Below, in pieces: positions 14,700-20,941 of a stretch of 20,941 nt of DNA (its first letter is position 1; each line of letters opens with the position of its first letter). Origin of the DNA: CAZHDB01 sp964531225 (GTDB taxonomy: Archaea > Thermoproteota > Thermoprotei_A > Sulfolobales > Desulfurococcaceae); contig CAZHDB010000029.1 in assembly GCA_964531225.1 (NCBI GenBank), positions 1-20,941 of the forward strand, in the 5' to 3' direction. The notes below the pieces were generated by a model, which saw only the letters and a program-made list of their open reading frames with translations, was not told where the DNA came from and did no database searches. The translations under genes and the position numbers were made by a program.

Positions 14700-16301
14700 T
14701 TACTTATGTCTTAGAATGCTTTGTATAAAACTACTAAATACTGGTGACGGATTTAGAGGCCTGCTCTTAAATTCAGGATGTGGCTGTGTTCCAAAGTAGA
14801 AGGTTCTATAGTTTGTAAATTCAATAAATTCGGGGTAATTTTCTGGACTCCAACCACTTATTTTCAGACCAATACTCTCTAGTTTATCTATATATTTTGG
14901 ATTAACTTCGTATCTATGCCTATGCCTCTCATAAACTATGTCCTTACCATATATTCTGTAGGCAAGAGTCCCTGATATTATTCTAATAGGCTGAGCACCA
15001 AGTCTCATAGAGCCACCTAAGTGTTCAATACTATACTGGCTAGGCAATAGATCGACTACAGGATGAGGAGTATTTGGATCGAGTTCAGTACTATTGGCAT
15101 TCTCAAGACCAAGGAGATTGCGAGCTGCTTCAACAACCATGAGCTGCATTCCAAAACATATGCCTAACAATGGCTTCTCATTTTCCCTTAAAATATTAAT
15201 AGCCATGATCTTTCCTTCAGCACCTCGTTTACCAAAGCCCGGTAATATAATAGCTCCATCTCCATCCAAAACAGTCTCTACAGGTATTCTATTATTTTCT
15301 ATATCAGTTGCTTCAATCCATTTAAGAACTAACTTAACATTGTTCCATGCACAAGCATGTTTGAGTGCCTCTTGGATACTTAGGTAGCTATCATGTAACT
15401 TAGTATACTTGCCGACTAATACGATCTTTATTTCCTGCCTAGCATTAACAAGCTTGTCAACGAAATCTCTCCACATACCAAGATCAGGTTCTCGATAATC
15501 AATATTTAATCTCTTAGTAATATATTCTGTATAGCCTCTACTATGAAGTAATAAGGGTACCTTATAGATTGTATCAACATCTGGTGCTCCAAAAACAGCT
15601 TTCGGAGGTAGATTCGAATATAATGCTATTTTTGCTCTTGCCTCGTATTCGAGATCCCTCTCTGATCTTACAACTATGGCGTCTGGTTGAATACCTATTC
15701 TACGGAGCTCTTGAACACTGTGCTGCACAGGCTTAGTCTTTTGTTCTCCAGTTGTCTTAAGAATAGGTGATAATGCTACATGGATAAACATTGTATTCCG
15801 TGGTCCTTCCTCTATTCTCATTTGCCTTATTGCTTCTAGAAATGGGAGACTCTCAATGTCACCAACAGTACCACCGATCTCTACAAGAGCTATATCAACA
15901 ACATAATCCTTTACAACTTCTCTAATCCTATTCTTTATCTCATCAGTAACATGCGGTATTATCTGTACACATTGTCCAAGATAATCGCCTCTACGCTCCT
16001 TTTCTATAACGCTAGAGTATATTTGTCCTGTCGTAATATTGTTCCTCTTAGACAAGTTTACTCCAAGGAATCTCTCATAGTGGCCTATATCGAGATCTGT
16101 TTCACCGCCGTCTTCTGTGACAAATACTTCTCCATGCATATAAGGATTCATTGTACCAGCATCAACATTTACATACGGATCTATTTTTATAGCAGTAACA
16201 TTATAGCCCATGGACTTTAGGAGTAAACCCGTAGAAGCAGTTACAATGCCTTTGCCAAGACCGGATAGAACTCCTCCTGTAATGAATATGTACTTTACCA
16301 T
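14700..16301 (-). CDS. pyrG: CTP synthase
   Basis: A 533-residue CTP synthase: UTP plus ATP plus glutamine gives CTP. The synthetase domain (1-270) starts MVKYIFITGGVLSGLGKGIV, with the P-loop-like GGxxSGxGKG, then KIDPYVNVDAGTM, HGEVFV.EDGGETDLD, EIGGTVGDIESLPFLEA (141-157) and the UTP-region KTKPVQHSV. The glutaminase domain (about 290-533) has GKYTKLHDSYLS, PGFGKRGAEGK (oxyanion loop), Cys382 in LGICFGMQ and the His508-Glu510 pair in HPEF, so the triad is complete. Length is normal. ATG start with AGGGC just upstream. It is divergent from a phosphoribosyltransferase gene with 90 bases between starts, an arrangement repeated in decayed form at 2293-2993. Confidence 0.96.
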   Translation of the reverse strand: MVKYIFITGGVLSGLGKGIVTASTGLLLKSMGYNVTAIKIDPYVNVDAGTMNPYMHGEVFVTEDGGETDLDIGHYERFLGVNLSKRNNITTGQIYSSVIEKERRGDYLGQCVQIIPHVTDEIKNRIREVVKDYVVDIALVEIGGTVGDIESLPFLEAIRQMRIEEGPRNTMFIHVALSPILKTTGEQKTKPVQHSVQELRRIGIQPDAIVVRSERDLEYEARAKIALYSNLPPKAVFGAPDVDTIYKVPLLLHSRGYTEYITKRLNIDYREPDLGMWRDFVDKLVNARQEIKIVLVGKYTKLHDSYLSIQEALKHACAWNNVKLVLKWIEATDIENNRIPVETVLDGDGAIILPGFGKRGAEGKIMAINILRENEKPLLGICFGMQLMVVEAARNLLGLENANSTELDPNTPHPVVDLLPSQYSIEHLGGSMRLGAQPIRIISGTLAYRIYGKDIVYERHRHRYEVNPKYIDKLESIGLKISGWSPENYPEFIEFTNYRTFYFGTQPHPEFKSRPLNPSPVFSSFIQSILRHK

Positions 16302-16391
16302 GTGCCCTGCATTACTATGGTTATATCGCAGTTAATAACAGTTATGGTTGAGAGATAAAATTAATTAATTAGCTTCTACATAGCATGTTCT
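16302..16391. promoter_or_regulatory. Divergent promoter region between pyrG and the phosphoribosyltransferase gene
   Basis: 90 bases serve two genes. Toward the phosphoribosyltransferase, GATAAAATTAAT around 16352-16363 is a TATA-like element about 30 bases from the ATG. Toward pyrG, GATATAACC (minus) around 16320-16328 or TTTTATCT further away are weaker candidates. TTAATTAATTA at 16361-16371 is palindromic. The spacing equals that of the decayed copy (87 bases), though the bases themselves are not clearly conserved. Purine/pyrimidine-responsive control is possible but not shown. Confidence 0.4.
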
Positions 16392-16973
16392 ATGGCGAGC
16401 GATAAAGAGTTAAAAATAAAGTTTCTAGGCTGGAATGAGCTCCATAGAATACTTCTTGATCTAGCTATTAGAATAAGGAATTCCAACATGGAGTTCGATA
16501 CAATATATGCTATTATGAAGGGAGGACTTATTCCTGCTAGAATACTAATGGATCTATTGAATATTGATGAACTGGGCATTATTGGTGTCAAGTTCTATAA
16601 AAGCGTTGGATTACGTGGAAAGAAGCCTATTATAACACAGCCTCCGACAATAAGTGTTACTGGTAAACGTGTCCTTATAGTAGATGATGTAGTTGATACT
16701 GGTAAGACACTACAACTTGTAATGGAGGAGCTAACTAGATATAATGCGGAGAAAATAGTATCTTTAGCGATATATGTCAAGCCATGGGCTATGATAACTC
16801 CTGATCTATACTATGGTGTTACTGATAAATGGGTTGTTTTTCCATGGGAAATTAGAGAGACGATTACGGAAGGCATAGATCTACGTAAATATGTTAATGA
16901 TCCGATAATGCTTGAAGTTGTAAAGGACTCTATAAAATTATTGTTGAAATCTAAGACCTCCTATTCAATATAA
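16392..16973 (+). CDS. Phosphoribosyltransferase (COG2236-like)
   Basis: A 193-residue type I phosphoribosyltransferase that uses PRPP to turn a nucleobase into a nucleotide. IKFLGWNELHRILLDLAIRI leads to AIMKGGLIPARILMDLL (40-56), the usual archaeal PRT hood entry. The PRPP loop is VLIVDDVVDTGKTL (94-107), followed by IVSLAIYVKPW and WVVFPWE. The family contains hypoxanthine/xanthine/guanine PRTs; K-x-W...VVFPW is typical but the base cannot be fixed. Salvage fits its place: divergent from pyrG and followed after 69 bases by a PreA-like flavoprotein gene on the same strand. ATG start; the other nearby ATG (16385) runs into a stop. A degenerate paralogue exists at 2293-2858. Confidence 0.86.
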   Translation: MASDKELKIKFLGWNELHRILLDLAIRIRNSNMEFDTIYAIMKGGLIPARILMDLLNIDELGIIGVKFYKSVGLRGKKPIITQPPTISVTGKRVLIVDDVVDTGKTLQLVMEELTRYNAEKIVSLAIYVKPWAMITPDLYYGVTDKWVVFPWEIRETITEGIDLRKYVNDPIMLEVVKDSIKLLLKSKTSYSI

Positions 16974-17042
16974 AAGATTTTTATTATATCGGAGGCAATA
17001 GTATTTTGACTAACTAATTCTTTACTCGGCAAGGTGTCCTAT

Positions 17043-18266
17043 ATGGTTAATCTAGAAGTATCGTTTGCAGGATTAAAGTTTAGGAATCCATTGATGAATG
17101 CTGCATGTCCTATATCGAGAGATGCTGAGATGATGAAGAAGCTTATTGATGCTGGTGTTGGAGGAGTTGTTGCTAAGACGATCAGTGTTGTACCGGCTAT
17201 TGTTCCTAGGCCTAGCATGGCAGTAGTTGATCGAGGGGTTACAACAGGTACTTTATTGAAGACCCTGGCTCCTGGACGGATTAAGGCTACTCCCGTGCCT
17301 AATATTGGAAACTATCGTGTATTTTATGCAATGCTTAATGCAGAATTATGGAGCGATATACCCCATGAACACCTTCTTGAAAGAGAGTATCCATTGGTAA
17401 AGATATACGCAGCTGAACATGGAGTACCATTTATTGTTAGTATTGGCTATAAACCAGATGAATTAAGGCTTTTAGGCCCTAAAGTAGAGAAGGCTGGAGC
17501 CGATGCTATAGAATTCTCAACACACTATATTGGCCAGGACTGGAGACCTGTTGTAGAGGCTGCTAAGGCCCTTCGTGAAGCCGTTGATATACCGATATTT
17601 GCAAAACTATCTCCATTTACACCCAATATACCGGATCTAGTGAAGGAACTTGAAAAAGTAGGTGTCGATGGCATTGTAGCAACGAATACAATAGGTCCTG
17701 CTTTAAGCATTGACATAGAAACAGGCAAGCCCATTGTAGGCGGTCCATGGGGCTATGGCTGGATGAGCGGTCCCGCACTAAAGCCATTGGCCATAGCCGT
17801 AGTAGCCATGGTTGCTAAACATACCAAGATACCAGTTATTGGTGTAGGAGGTATTAGCCGTGGAGAAGATGTTATAGAGTATTTTATGGCGGGGGCATCA
17901 GCTGTTCAGATCTGTACAGCGGCTCTTGTAGAAGGCTTTGGCGTATTCCGTAGAATACTTGGTGAAGTTGAGAGATGGCTTAAGCTACATGGCTATGATA
18001 GTATTGATGATGTCAAGGGTATTGCATTAAGATATATTGTTGATAAGCCGAGGCGTACATGGGCTTTGCCGCCAGTTGTTGATCCTAAGAAATGCATTGG
18101 CTGTGGATTATGTGAACAGGTCTGTGATTATGATGCTGTACATGTAGAGAAAATAGAGATTGATGGTAAGGAAAAAGAAGTATCAGTTGTAAACACTACT
18201 AATTGCTATGGTTGTGGACTTTGTACAAGCGTGTGTCCGACAAGAGCAATATATTTTGTAGATTAA
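17043..18266 (+). CDS. PreA/dihydroorotate-dehydrogenase-like flavoprotein with two 4Fe-4S clusters
   Basis: A 407-residue fusion of an FMN TIM barrel of the dihydroorotate/dihydropyrimidine dehydrogenase family (1-340) and a C-terminal ferredoxin domain. FMN-site blocks: FRNPLMNAACPISRD, GVGGVVAKTISVV, PIFAKLSPF, GIVATNT, GPALKPLAIAVVAMV, PVIGVGGIS, GASAVQICTA. Cluster ligands: Cys351, 354, 357 and 361 (CIGCGLCEQVC), and Cys388, 391, 394 and 398 (CYGCGLCTSVCP). Where PreA/DPD carry SCPxxxx...Cys-GQ with the catalytic cysteine, this protein has a short FSTHYIGQD, so that cysteine and its loop are gone. Classic pyrimidine reduction is therefore doubtful. ATG at 17043 is preferred over GTG at 17034 because AAGGTG lies six bases upstream of it. 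Follows the PRT gene; likely co-transcribed. Confidence 0.85.
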   Translation: MVNLEVSFAGLKFRNPLMNAACPISRDAEMMKKLIDAGVGGVVAKTISVVPAIVPRPSMAVVDRGVTTGTLLKTLAPGRIKATPVPNIGNYRVFYAMLNAELWSDIPHEHLLEREYPLVKIYAAEHGVPFIVSIGYKPDELRLLGPKVEKAGADAIEFSTHYIGQDWRPVVEAAKALREAVDIPIFAKLSPFTPNIPDLVKELEKVGVDGIVATNTIGPALSIDIETGKPIVGGPWGYGWMSGPALKPLAIAVVAMVAKHTKIPVIGVGGISRGEDVIEYFMAGASAVQICTAALVEGFGVFRRILGEVERWLKLHGYDSIDDVKGIALRYIVDKPRRTWALPPVVDPKKCIGCGLCEQVCDYDAVHVEKIEIDGKEKEVSVVNTTNCYGCGLCTSVCPTRAIYFVD

Positions 18267-18271
18267 CTATC

Positions 18272-18292
18272 TACTTATTTTTATTACATTTC
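18272..18292 (+). terminator. T-rich terminator after the PreA-like gene
   Basis: ACTTATTTTTATTACATTTC shortly after the stop codon, of the same type as the other T-rich ends here. Beyond it, 18293-18420 is an AT-rich spacer with no gene. Confidence 0.4.
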
Positions 18293-18420
18293 TAATGGAG
18301 AAATGGATTGTAGAGTTAATACACATATAATTGATCACATAGGTTATTAGGTTAATATAGATCATTTTAGAGCAATTTATTTATTTACAGACATGTTTTA
18401 TGATGCAATAGTGGTACATA

Positions 18421-19080
18421 TTGGTATTAGTCGTGGGCCATCGCGGAAATACATTGAGGGTATTATGGTGGTATTTGAGGGTAGGTACTCCCATTATAGA
18501 AGTAGATGCTAGGCTTATCGGTAATGAATTCTATGTTGTTCATGGACCAAGTCCTATACGTAGAGCTAGTCTGCCAGGAAAAATCATGGCCTGGATAGAC
18601 TATCATTTCTTCTATAGAGACCCATTAATTAGACCTTTAAAACTAGATAAAATACTTCAAATGATTAATGGAAAGGCCGATGTAATGATCGATATTAAGC
18701 AATTAGTAGTAGTTGATAAACTCCTTGAAACATTAGATAATAGTGGTTTTCATGGAAAAATATATATTACATCAGAACTTCATCCAGTCATTAAAGAAAT
18801 TAAAGATCTTAGAGAAGACATCATAACTATAGCATCAATAAATATACTACCCATAGATATTATAGATATAGCCTCTAAAGCTAATGCGGACATGGTATCA
18901 ATACATCTAAGCCTCTTAAACAAAGAAATCATAGATAGTCTTCATAGCCACGGATTCAAAGTACTTACATGGACAATAAATGATAAGAAACAGGCCATGG
19001 AATATATAGTTATGGGTGTTGATGGAATAGTTACGGATAGACCCGATAAGATATTGGCATTAATTAGAAAGATGAAATAG
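18421..19080 (+). CDS. Glycerophosphodiester phosphodiesterase (GDPD family)
   Basis: A 219-residue GDPD-family TIM barrel. Such enzymes cut glycerophosphodiesters to glycerol phosphate and an alcohol, using a metal and a His pair. VVGHRGN carries the first catalytic His7 and Arg8; IIEVDAR gives metal ligands Glu27 and Asp29; VVHG gives His41; MIDIK replaces the usual EIK; and the C-terminal GVDGIVTDRPD is typical. It is somewhat shorter than bacterial GlpQ/UgpQ and has no signal peptide, so cytoplasmic. In an archaeon the substrate may come from lipid headgroups or imported diesters. The TTG start is uncertain: an in-frame TAG lies 12 bases before it and no good ribosome binding site is seen. 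Its 3' end abuts the stop of the convergent gene. Confidence 0.85.
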   Translation: MVLVVGHRGNTLRVLWWYLRVGTPIIEVDARLIGNEFYVVHGPSPIRRASLPGKIMAWIDYHFFYRDPLIRPLKLDKILQMINGKADVMIDIKQLVVVDKLLETLDNSGFHGKIYITSELHPVIKEIKDLREDIITIASINILPIDIIDIASKANADMVSIHLSLLNKEIIDSLHSHGFKVLTWTINDKKQAMEYIVMGVDGIVTDRPDKILALIRKMK

Positions 19081-19326
19081 CTATTCCTTAGCTTTTATAT
19101 TGATCTTTATATACTCACTTGAATACCAAAGTGGACAATCAATTTTAAGACGTATTTCATATAGTGCATGGGATCTCTTATCATATACATAGTCGATACA
19201 CTCTAGTACCTTCATATATTTTAGAATTTCGTTAGCATAGTTAACTGCTTTATCTACAAACCATATACCTATCCTAGAGCTACGTGCCTTGGGTTTAAAG
19301 AATTCAAGATCTATTTTTTCCTGCAT
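19081..19326 (-). CDS. Small protein coupled to the nucleotidyltransferase (unknown)
   Basis: An 81-residue protein of unknown family. No membrane segment, no helix-turn-helix and no metal motif; the N-terminal part is basic (FFKPKARSSRIG), then a helix (DKAVNYANEILKYMKVLECID) and a strand-rich tail (HALYEIRLKIDCP, EYIKINIKAKE). The gene overlaps the 3' end of the nucleotidyltransferase gene by 16 bases, and its ATG is preceded by GGTGA seven bases away within that gene. Translation of the two is therefore almost certainly coupled. The pairing of a small protein with a nucleotidyltransferase-like protein invites a toxin-antitoxin reading, but it does not look like HEPN or any antitoxin I know. 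Confidence 0.6.
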   Translation of the reverse strand: MQEKIDLEFFKPKARSSRIGIWFVDKAVNYANEILKYMKVLECIDYVYDKRSHALYEIRLKIDCPLWYSSEYIKINIKAKE

Positions 19327-19913
19327 ATTTCTTCACCAATTAATTTACTCAAATAATCCGCTACGTCCATATTTTCTGCTAATCTACACAGTTTATCTAT
19401 ACTCATATCTTTCCCTCTAATCCTCCAGAGTATCAGAGCCCTATACATATCATATTCTGAATTCCAATATTTCCATGCAGCTAATAAATAAACTAAAGTT
19501 GCTTCTAGGCTCCAAATATAAACCCAGTAGTCATTAATAGTTATTCTAATGAAATCTCTTATTTCCGTATTAGGAACTATTTCTATAGGTTTAATAAGTT
19601 TAATTAGTGATAAATCATATCCTCTTCCAATTCGTTCTCCTAACATTTCTAGAAATCTCCTGATGACATTTACCTTGTTTGATACTATGTTTATATCAAC
19701 ATCAAAGGTTCTAATTGATGCTGCTGTATAGAATTCTACAGCGAATCCTCGTACAATATAGATTCTGCCAAGACCATGTTTTTCAAGAAAAGAATTTAGC
19801 CATGCCAGGAAGTATAATATCCTTATACTATCATCACTTATCTTAAGCAGTTTATCCTTAACATTTTCTTCAAATTCATTTATAAGTATTTTCAATAGCT
19901 CATTATCATTCAT
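19311..19913 (-). CDS. Nucleotidyltransferase-fold protein (DUF6036/AbiEii-like)
   Basis: About 200 residues. The nucleotidyltransferase core is visible: VRGFAVEFYTAASIRTFDVDINI, with the glycine turn at 56-57 and the metal pair Asp71 and Asp73 (D-x-D), the G[FG]...DxD arrangement of minimal nucleotidyltransferases and AbiEii/DUF6036 proteins. Helical sequence follows (VIRRFLEMLGERIG and later WVYIWSLEATLVYLLAAWKYW). The frame is open to an ATG at 19937; I use the ATG at 19913 because GGAGATG lies eight bases before it while the outer ATG has no site. Relatives include type IV toxins and tRNA- or protein-modifying NTases, but substrate is unknown. The next gene overlaps by 16 bases. Promoter lies in the 120-base divergent spacer before the hydrolase. 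Confidence 0.68.
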   Translation of the reverse strand: MNDNELLKILINEFEENVKDKLLKISDDSIRILYFLAWLNSFLEKHGLGRIYIVRGFAVEFYTAASIRTFDVDINIVSNKVNVIRRFLEMLGERIGRGYDLSLIKLIKPIEIVPNTEIRDFIRITINDYWVYIWSLEATLVYLLAAWKYWNSEYDMYRALILWRIRGKDMSIDKLCRLAENMDVADYLSKLIGEEICRKK

Positions 19914-20033
19914 AGTATTAGCATCTCCTAGTTTCATTGAATTATTTATTATCTTGTATTAATAAAGATATTACTTGGTGAACTTAGGCTGAAGGAGGAG
20001 ATTCTTAATCTAGGGCCTTACAGATGTCGTGCA

Positions 20034-20594
20034 TTGATTAATGATGTTCCCGGCCTACCTATAGTGTTTCTCCATGGGTATATGTTTACTAGTGATGTAT
20101 GGAGAGATATTAATGTATTAGATTATCTTGAGAAACAAAAGATACCATATTTAGCCCTAGATATGCCCTATGGAGCACGTAGTAGCTGTAGCCCCCATAC
20201 ACGTATTCCAGAGAACAACGTATTTGTCCTTAGAGAAGCAATTAAAGGAGTATTTGGCCCAATAAGACCAGTAATTGTAGGAGCAAGTCTAGGAGGATAT
20301 ATTGCTCTCAAATACGTATTGGAATACCCTGTAAGCGGATTACTACTCATAGCACCTGTAAGAGTATTTGAAAACGAATTCATCAAGAGATATAGTAGCT
20401 TCTTATTCCCCATACACGTAATCATAGGGACAAGAGACAAAATAGTTAGCGTCGACGAAATGAAGAAATTCACAGAAAAACTACCAAAAGCTAAACTAAA
20501 AATATACGAAGACGCAAGCCACCCAGCATACCTAGACTACCCAGACAAATTCAGGAATGACCTAATAGAACTATACAAAGAATCTCTTACCTAA
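20034..20594 (+). CDS. Alpha/beta hydrolase, start uncertain
   Basis: Residues of an alpha/beta-hydrolase fold enzyme: oxyanion-side HG (14-15 from TTG) in VFLHGYMF, nucleophile Ser85 in GASLGGY, Asp135 in GTRDKIV and His163 in DASHPAY, so the triad is complete. The substrate is unknown. The TTG at 20034 is the only standard start in frame, but the frame is open and looks coding from about 19962 (LKEEILNLGPYRCRALINDV precedes the listed start), as expected for the first beta strands. A CTG at 19989, with GGTGA seven bases before, could be the true start, giving about 201 residues. The second half uses mostly A- or C-ending codons, unlike the first. The lid domain is short. Confidence 0.8.
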   Translation: MINDVPGLPIVFLHGYMFTSDVWRDINVLDYLEKQKIPYLALDMPYGARSSCSPHTRIPENNVFVLREAIKGVFGPIRPVIVGASLGGYIALKYVLEYPVSGLLLIAPVRVFENEFIKRYSSFLFPIHVIIGTRDKIVSVDEMKKFTEKLPKAKLKIYEDASHPAYLDYPDKFRNDLIELYKESLT

Positions 20595-20614
20595 ACCCTC
20601 CTATATAACACATA

Positions 20615-20629
20615 AATTTTTACATTTCT
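20615..20629 (+). terminator. T-rich end after the alpha/beta hydrolase
   Basis: AATTTTTACATTTCT 20-35 bases after the stop codon, of the crenarchaeal T-rich kind. It would separate the hydrolase transcript from the CRISPR leader. Confidence 0.4.
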
Positions 20630-20837
20630 AATCTATCTCAAATACAATAGATCATTGTGTATGAAAATAATTATCCAACTATATTTTCCACGTCAATAGA
20701 ACCCATAAACAATAACCATGAATAGATACTCAAATTAGACCATCAGAACATCTACCAATAAATACCAATCATGATCTTTGGAACCACCATCATATATACA
20801 ATCAAAACAATAGAACACCAAAGAATATGAACATGGA

Positions 20838-20857
20838 ATCAGATCGAATGATCTGAT
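20838..20857. repeat. Perfect 8-bp inverted repeat (hairpin) in the putative leader
   Basis: ATCAGATC, a GAAT loop, then GATCTGAT: eight paired bases, the only clear stem in the leader. It could be a binding site or an RNA/DNA hairpin. It is not followed by a T-run, so a terminator is unlikely. Confidence 0.55.
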
Positions 20858-20894
20858 GTCATACAAGATCTCAATGAAAGATAAACTTAAAAAC

Positions 20895-20905
20895 CTATAT
20901 AAAAA
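20895..20905 (+). promoter_or_regulatory. TATA box of the putative pre-crRNA promoter
   Basis: CTATATAAAAA, preceded by AAAAAC (BRE-like), 12 bases before the repeat. Transcription would begin about 25 bases on, inside or at the edge of the first repeat. Among the best TATA matches in the window. Confidence 0.55.
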
Positions 20906-20916
20906 CATAATAAAAC

Positions 20917-20941
20917 ATAGATCTCTAAAGAGAATAGAAAG
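20917..20941 (+). CRISPR. Putative first CRISPR repeat; array continues past the window
   Basis: The last 25 bases hold a small palindrome, TCTC-TAAA-GAGA, followed by ATAGAAAG, so that the 3' end is GAATAGAAAG. From memory, Aeropyrum-type crenarchaeal repeats (type I) have the same plan: a short stem with a TAAA loop and a 3' GAATAGAAAG or GAATTGAAAG tail. I align about 19 of 25 positions with the one I recall. The window ends exactly on the last base of such a repeat, and an A-rich leader with TATA box lies before it. Only one copy is in view, so no spacer and no repetition can be shown. The GAAAG end gives the direction of transcription, away from the hydrolase. Confidence 0.62.

Larger units (their letters stand above)
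20640..20916 (+). promoter_or_regulatory. Putative CRISPR leader (A-rich, gene-free)
   Basis: No open frame or RNA gene is visible. The sequence is poor in G and rich in A, with AACCA/ACCAT-like runs, which is the usual look of an archaeal type I leader. It contains a hairpin (20838-20857) and ends in a strong TATA box about 20 bases before a repeat-like sequence. Leaders drive pre-crRNA transcription and guide spacer insertion. The identification rests on the repeat at the window end; without more repeats in view it is an inference. Confidence 0.6.

Noticed and set aside
16361..16371. TTAATTAATTA palindrome as an operator in the pyrG/PRT promoter
   Set aside because: A simple AT palindrome that is expected often at this base composition; not shared with the decayed copy's spacer.
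1..20941. tRNA or rRNA genes
   Set aside because: No cloverleaf-like or GTTCGA-containing segment with matching arms was found by eye in the intergenic stretches; a tRNA scan would be needed to exclude an intron-containing one.

Overview
The window looks like a piece of a low-GC hyperthermophilic crenarchaeal chromosome, most likely Desulfurococcales and close to Staphylothermus. This is inferred from gene content and style and was not checked by a search. The pointers are an archaeal phosphopantoate--beta-alanine ligase, an archaeal COG2521-type methyltransferase, a UPF0282 hydrolase, a SWIM-domain protein, many GTG/TTG starts with GGAGG/GGTGA-type ribosome binding sites, TATA-like boxes close to starts, T-rich 3' ends, and a putative CRISPR repeat of the crenarchaeal GAATAGAAAG type at the right edge.

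Left region (1-4030) is a gene graveyard around one intact gene. It holds the 5' part of the CoA-biosynthesis ligase (minus, cut by the window edge). A nucleoside phosphorylase gene lies in two pieces about 2.9 kb apart. Between the pieces are an intact DUF364/DUF4213 gene, a frameshifted phosphoribosyltransferase, and a ZIP metal-transporter gene with two compensating frameshifts. The first 16 codons of the ZIP gene match the start of CTP synthase. The dead phosphoribosyltransferase and this CTP-synthase-like start are divergent and 87 bp apart. That mirrors, in inverted orientation, the intact pair at 16.3 kb, whose starts are 90 bp apart.

Middle region (4024-13700) is ordinary housekeeping sequence. 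A run of minus-strand genes encodes a methyltransferase, SWIM protein, PLP aminotransferase, CARDB-like protein, universal stress protein and a small helical protein. A plus-strand run follows with a UPF0282 metallo-hydrolase, a CaiB/BaiF CoA-transferase and an SsnA/TRZ-type amidohydrolase.

Nucleotide-metabolism block (13293-18266): a membrane-anchored winged-helix protein, a secreted or anchored protein and CTP synthase (pyrG) lie on the minus strand. Divergent from pyrG are a phosphoribosyltransferase and a PreA/dihydroorotate-dehydrogenase-like flavoprotein with two 4Fe-4S clusters. The flavoprotein appears to lack the catalytic-cysteine loop of its relatives.

Right region (18421-20941): a glycerophosphodiester phosphodiesterase, an overlapping pair of a nucleotidyltransferase-like protein and a small unknown protein (possible toxin-antitoxin pair), and an alpha/beta hydrolase whose coding frame runs upstream of any standard start. 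After this comes about 320 bp of A-rich, gene-free DNA with a hairpin and a strong TATA box. It ends exactly on a sequence with the form of a crenarchaeal CRISPR repeat, so the window probably stops at the first repeat of an array, with its leader inside. No rRNA or tRNA gene was recognised.
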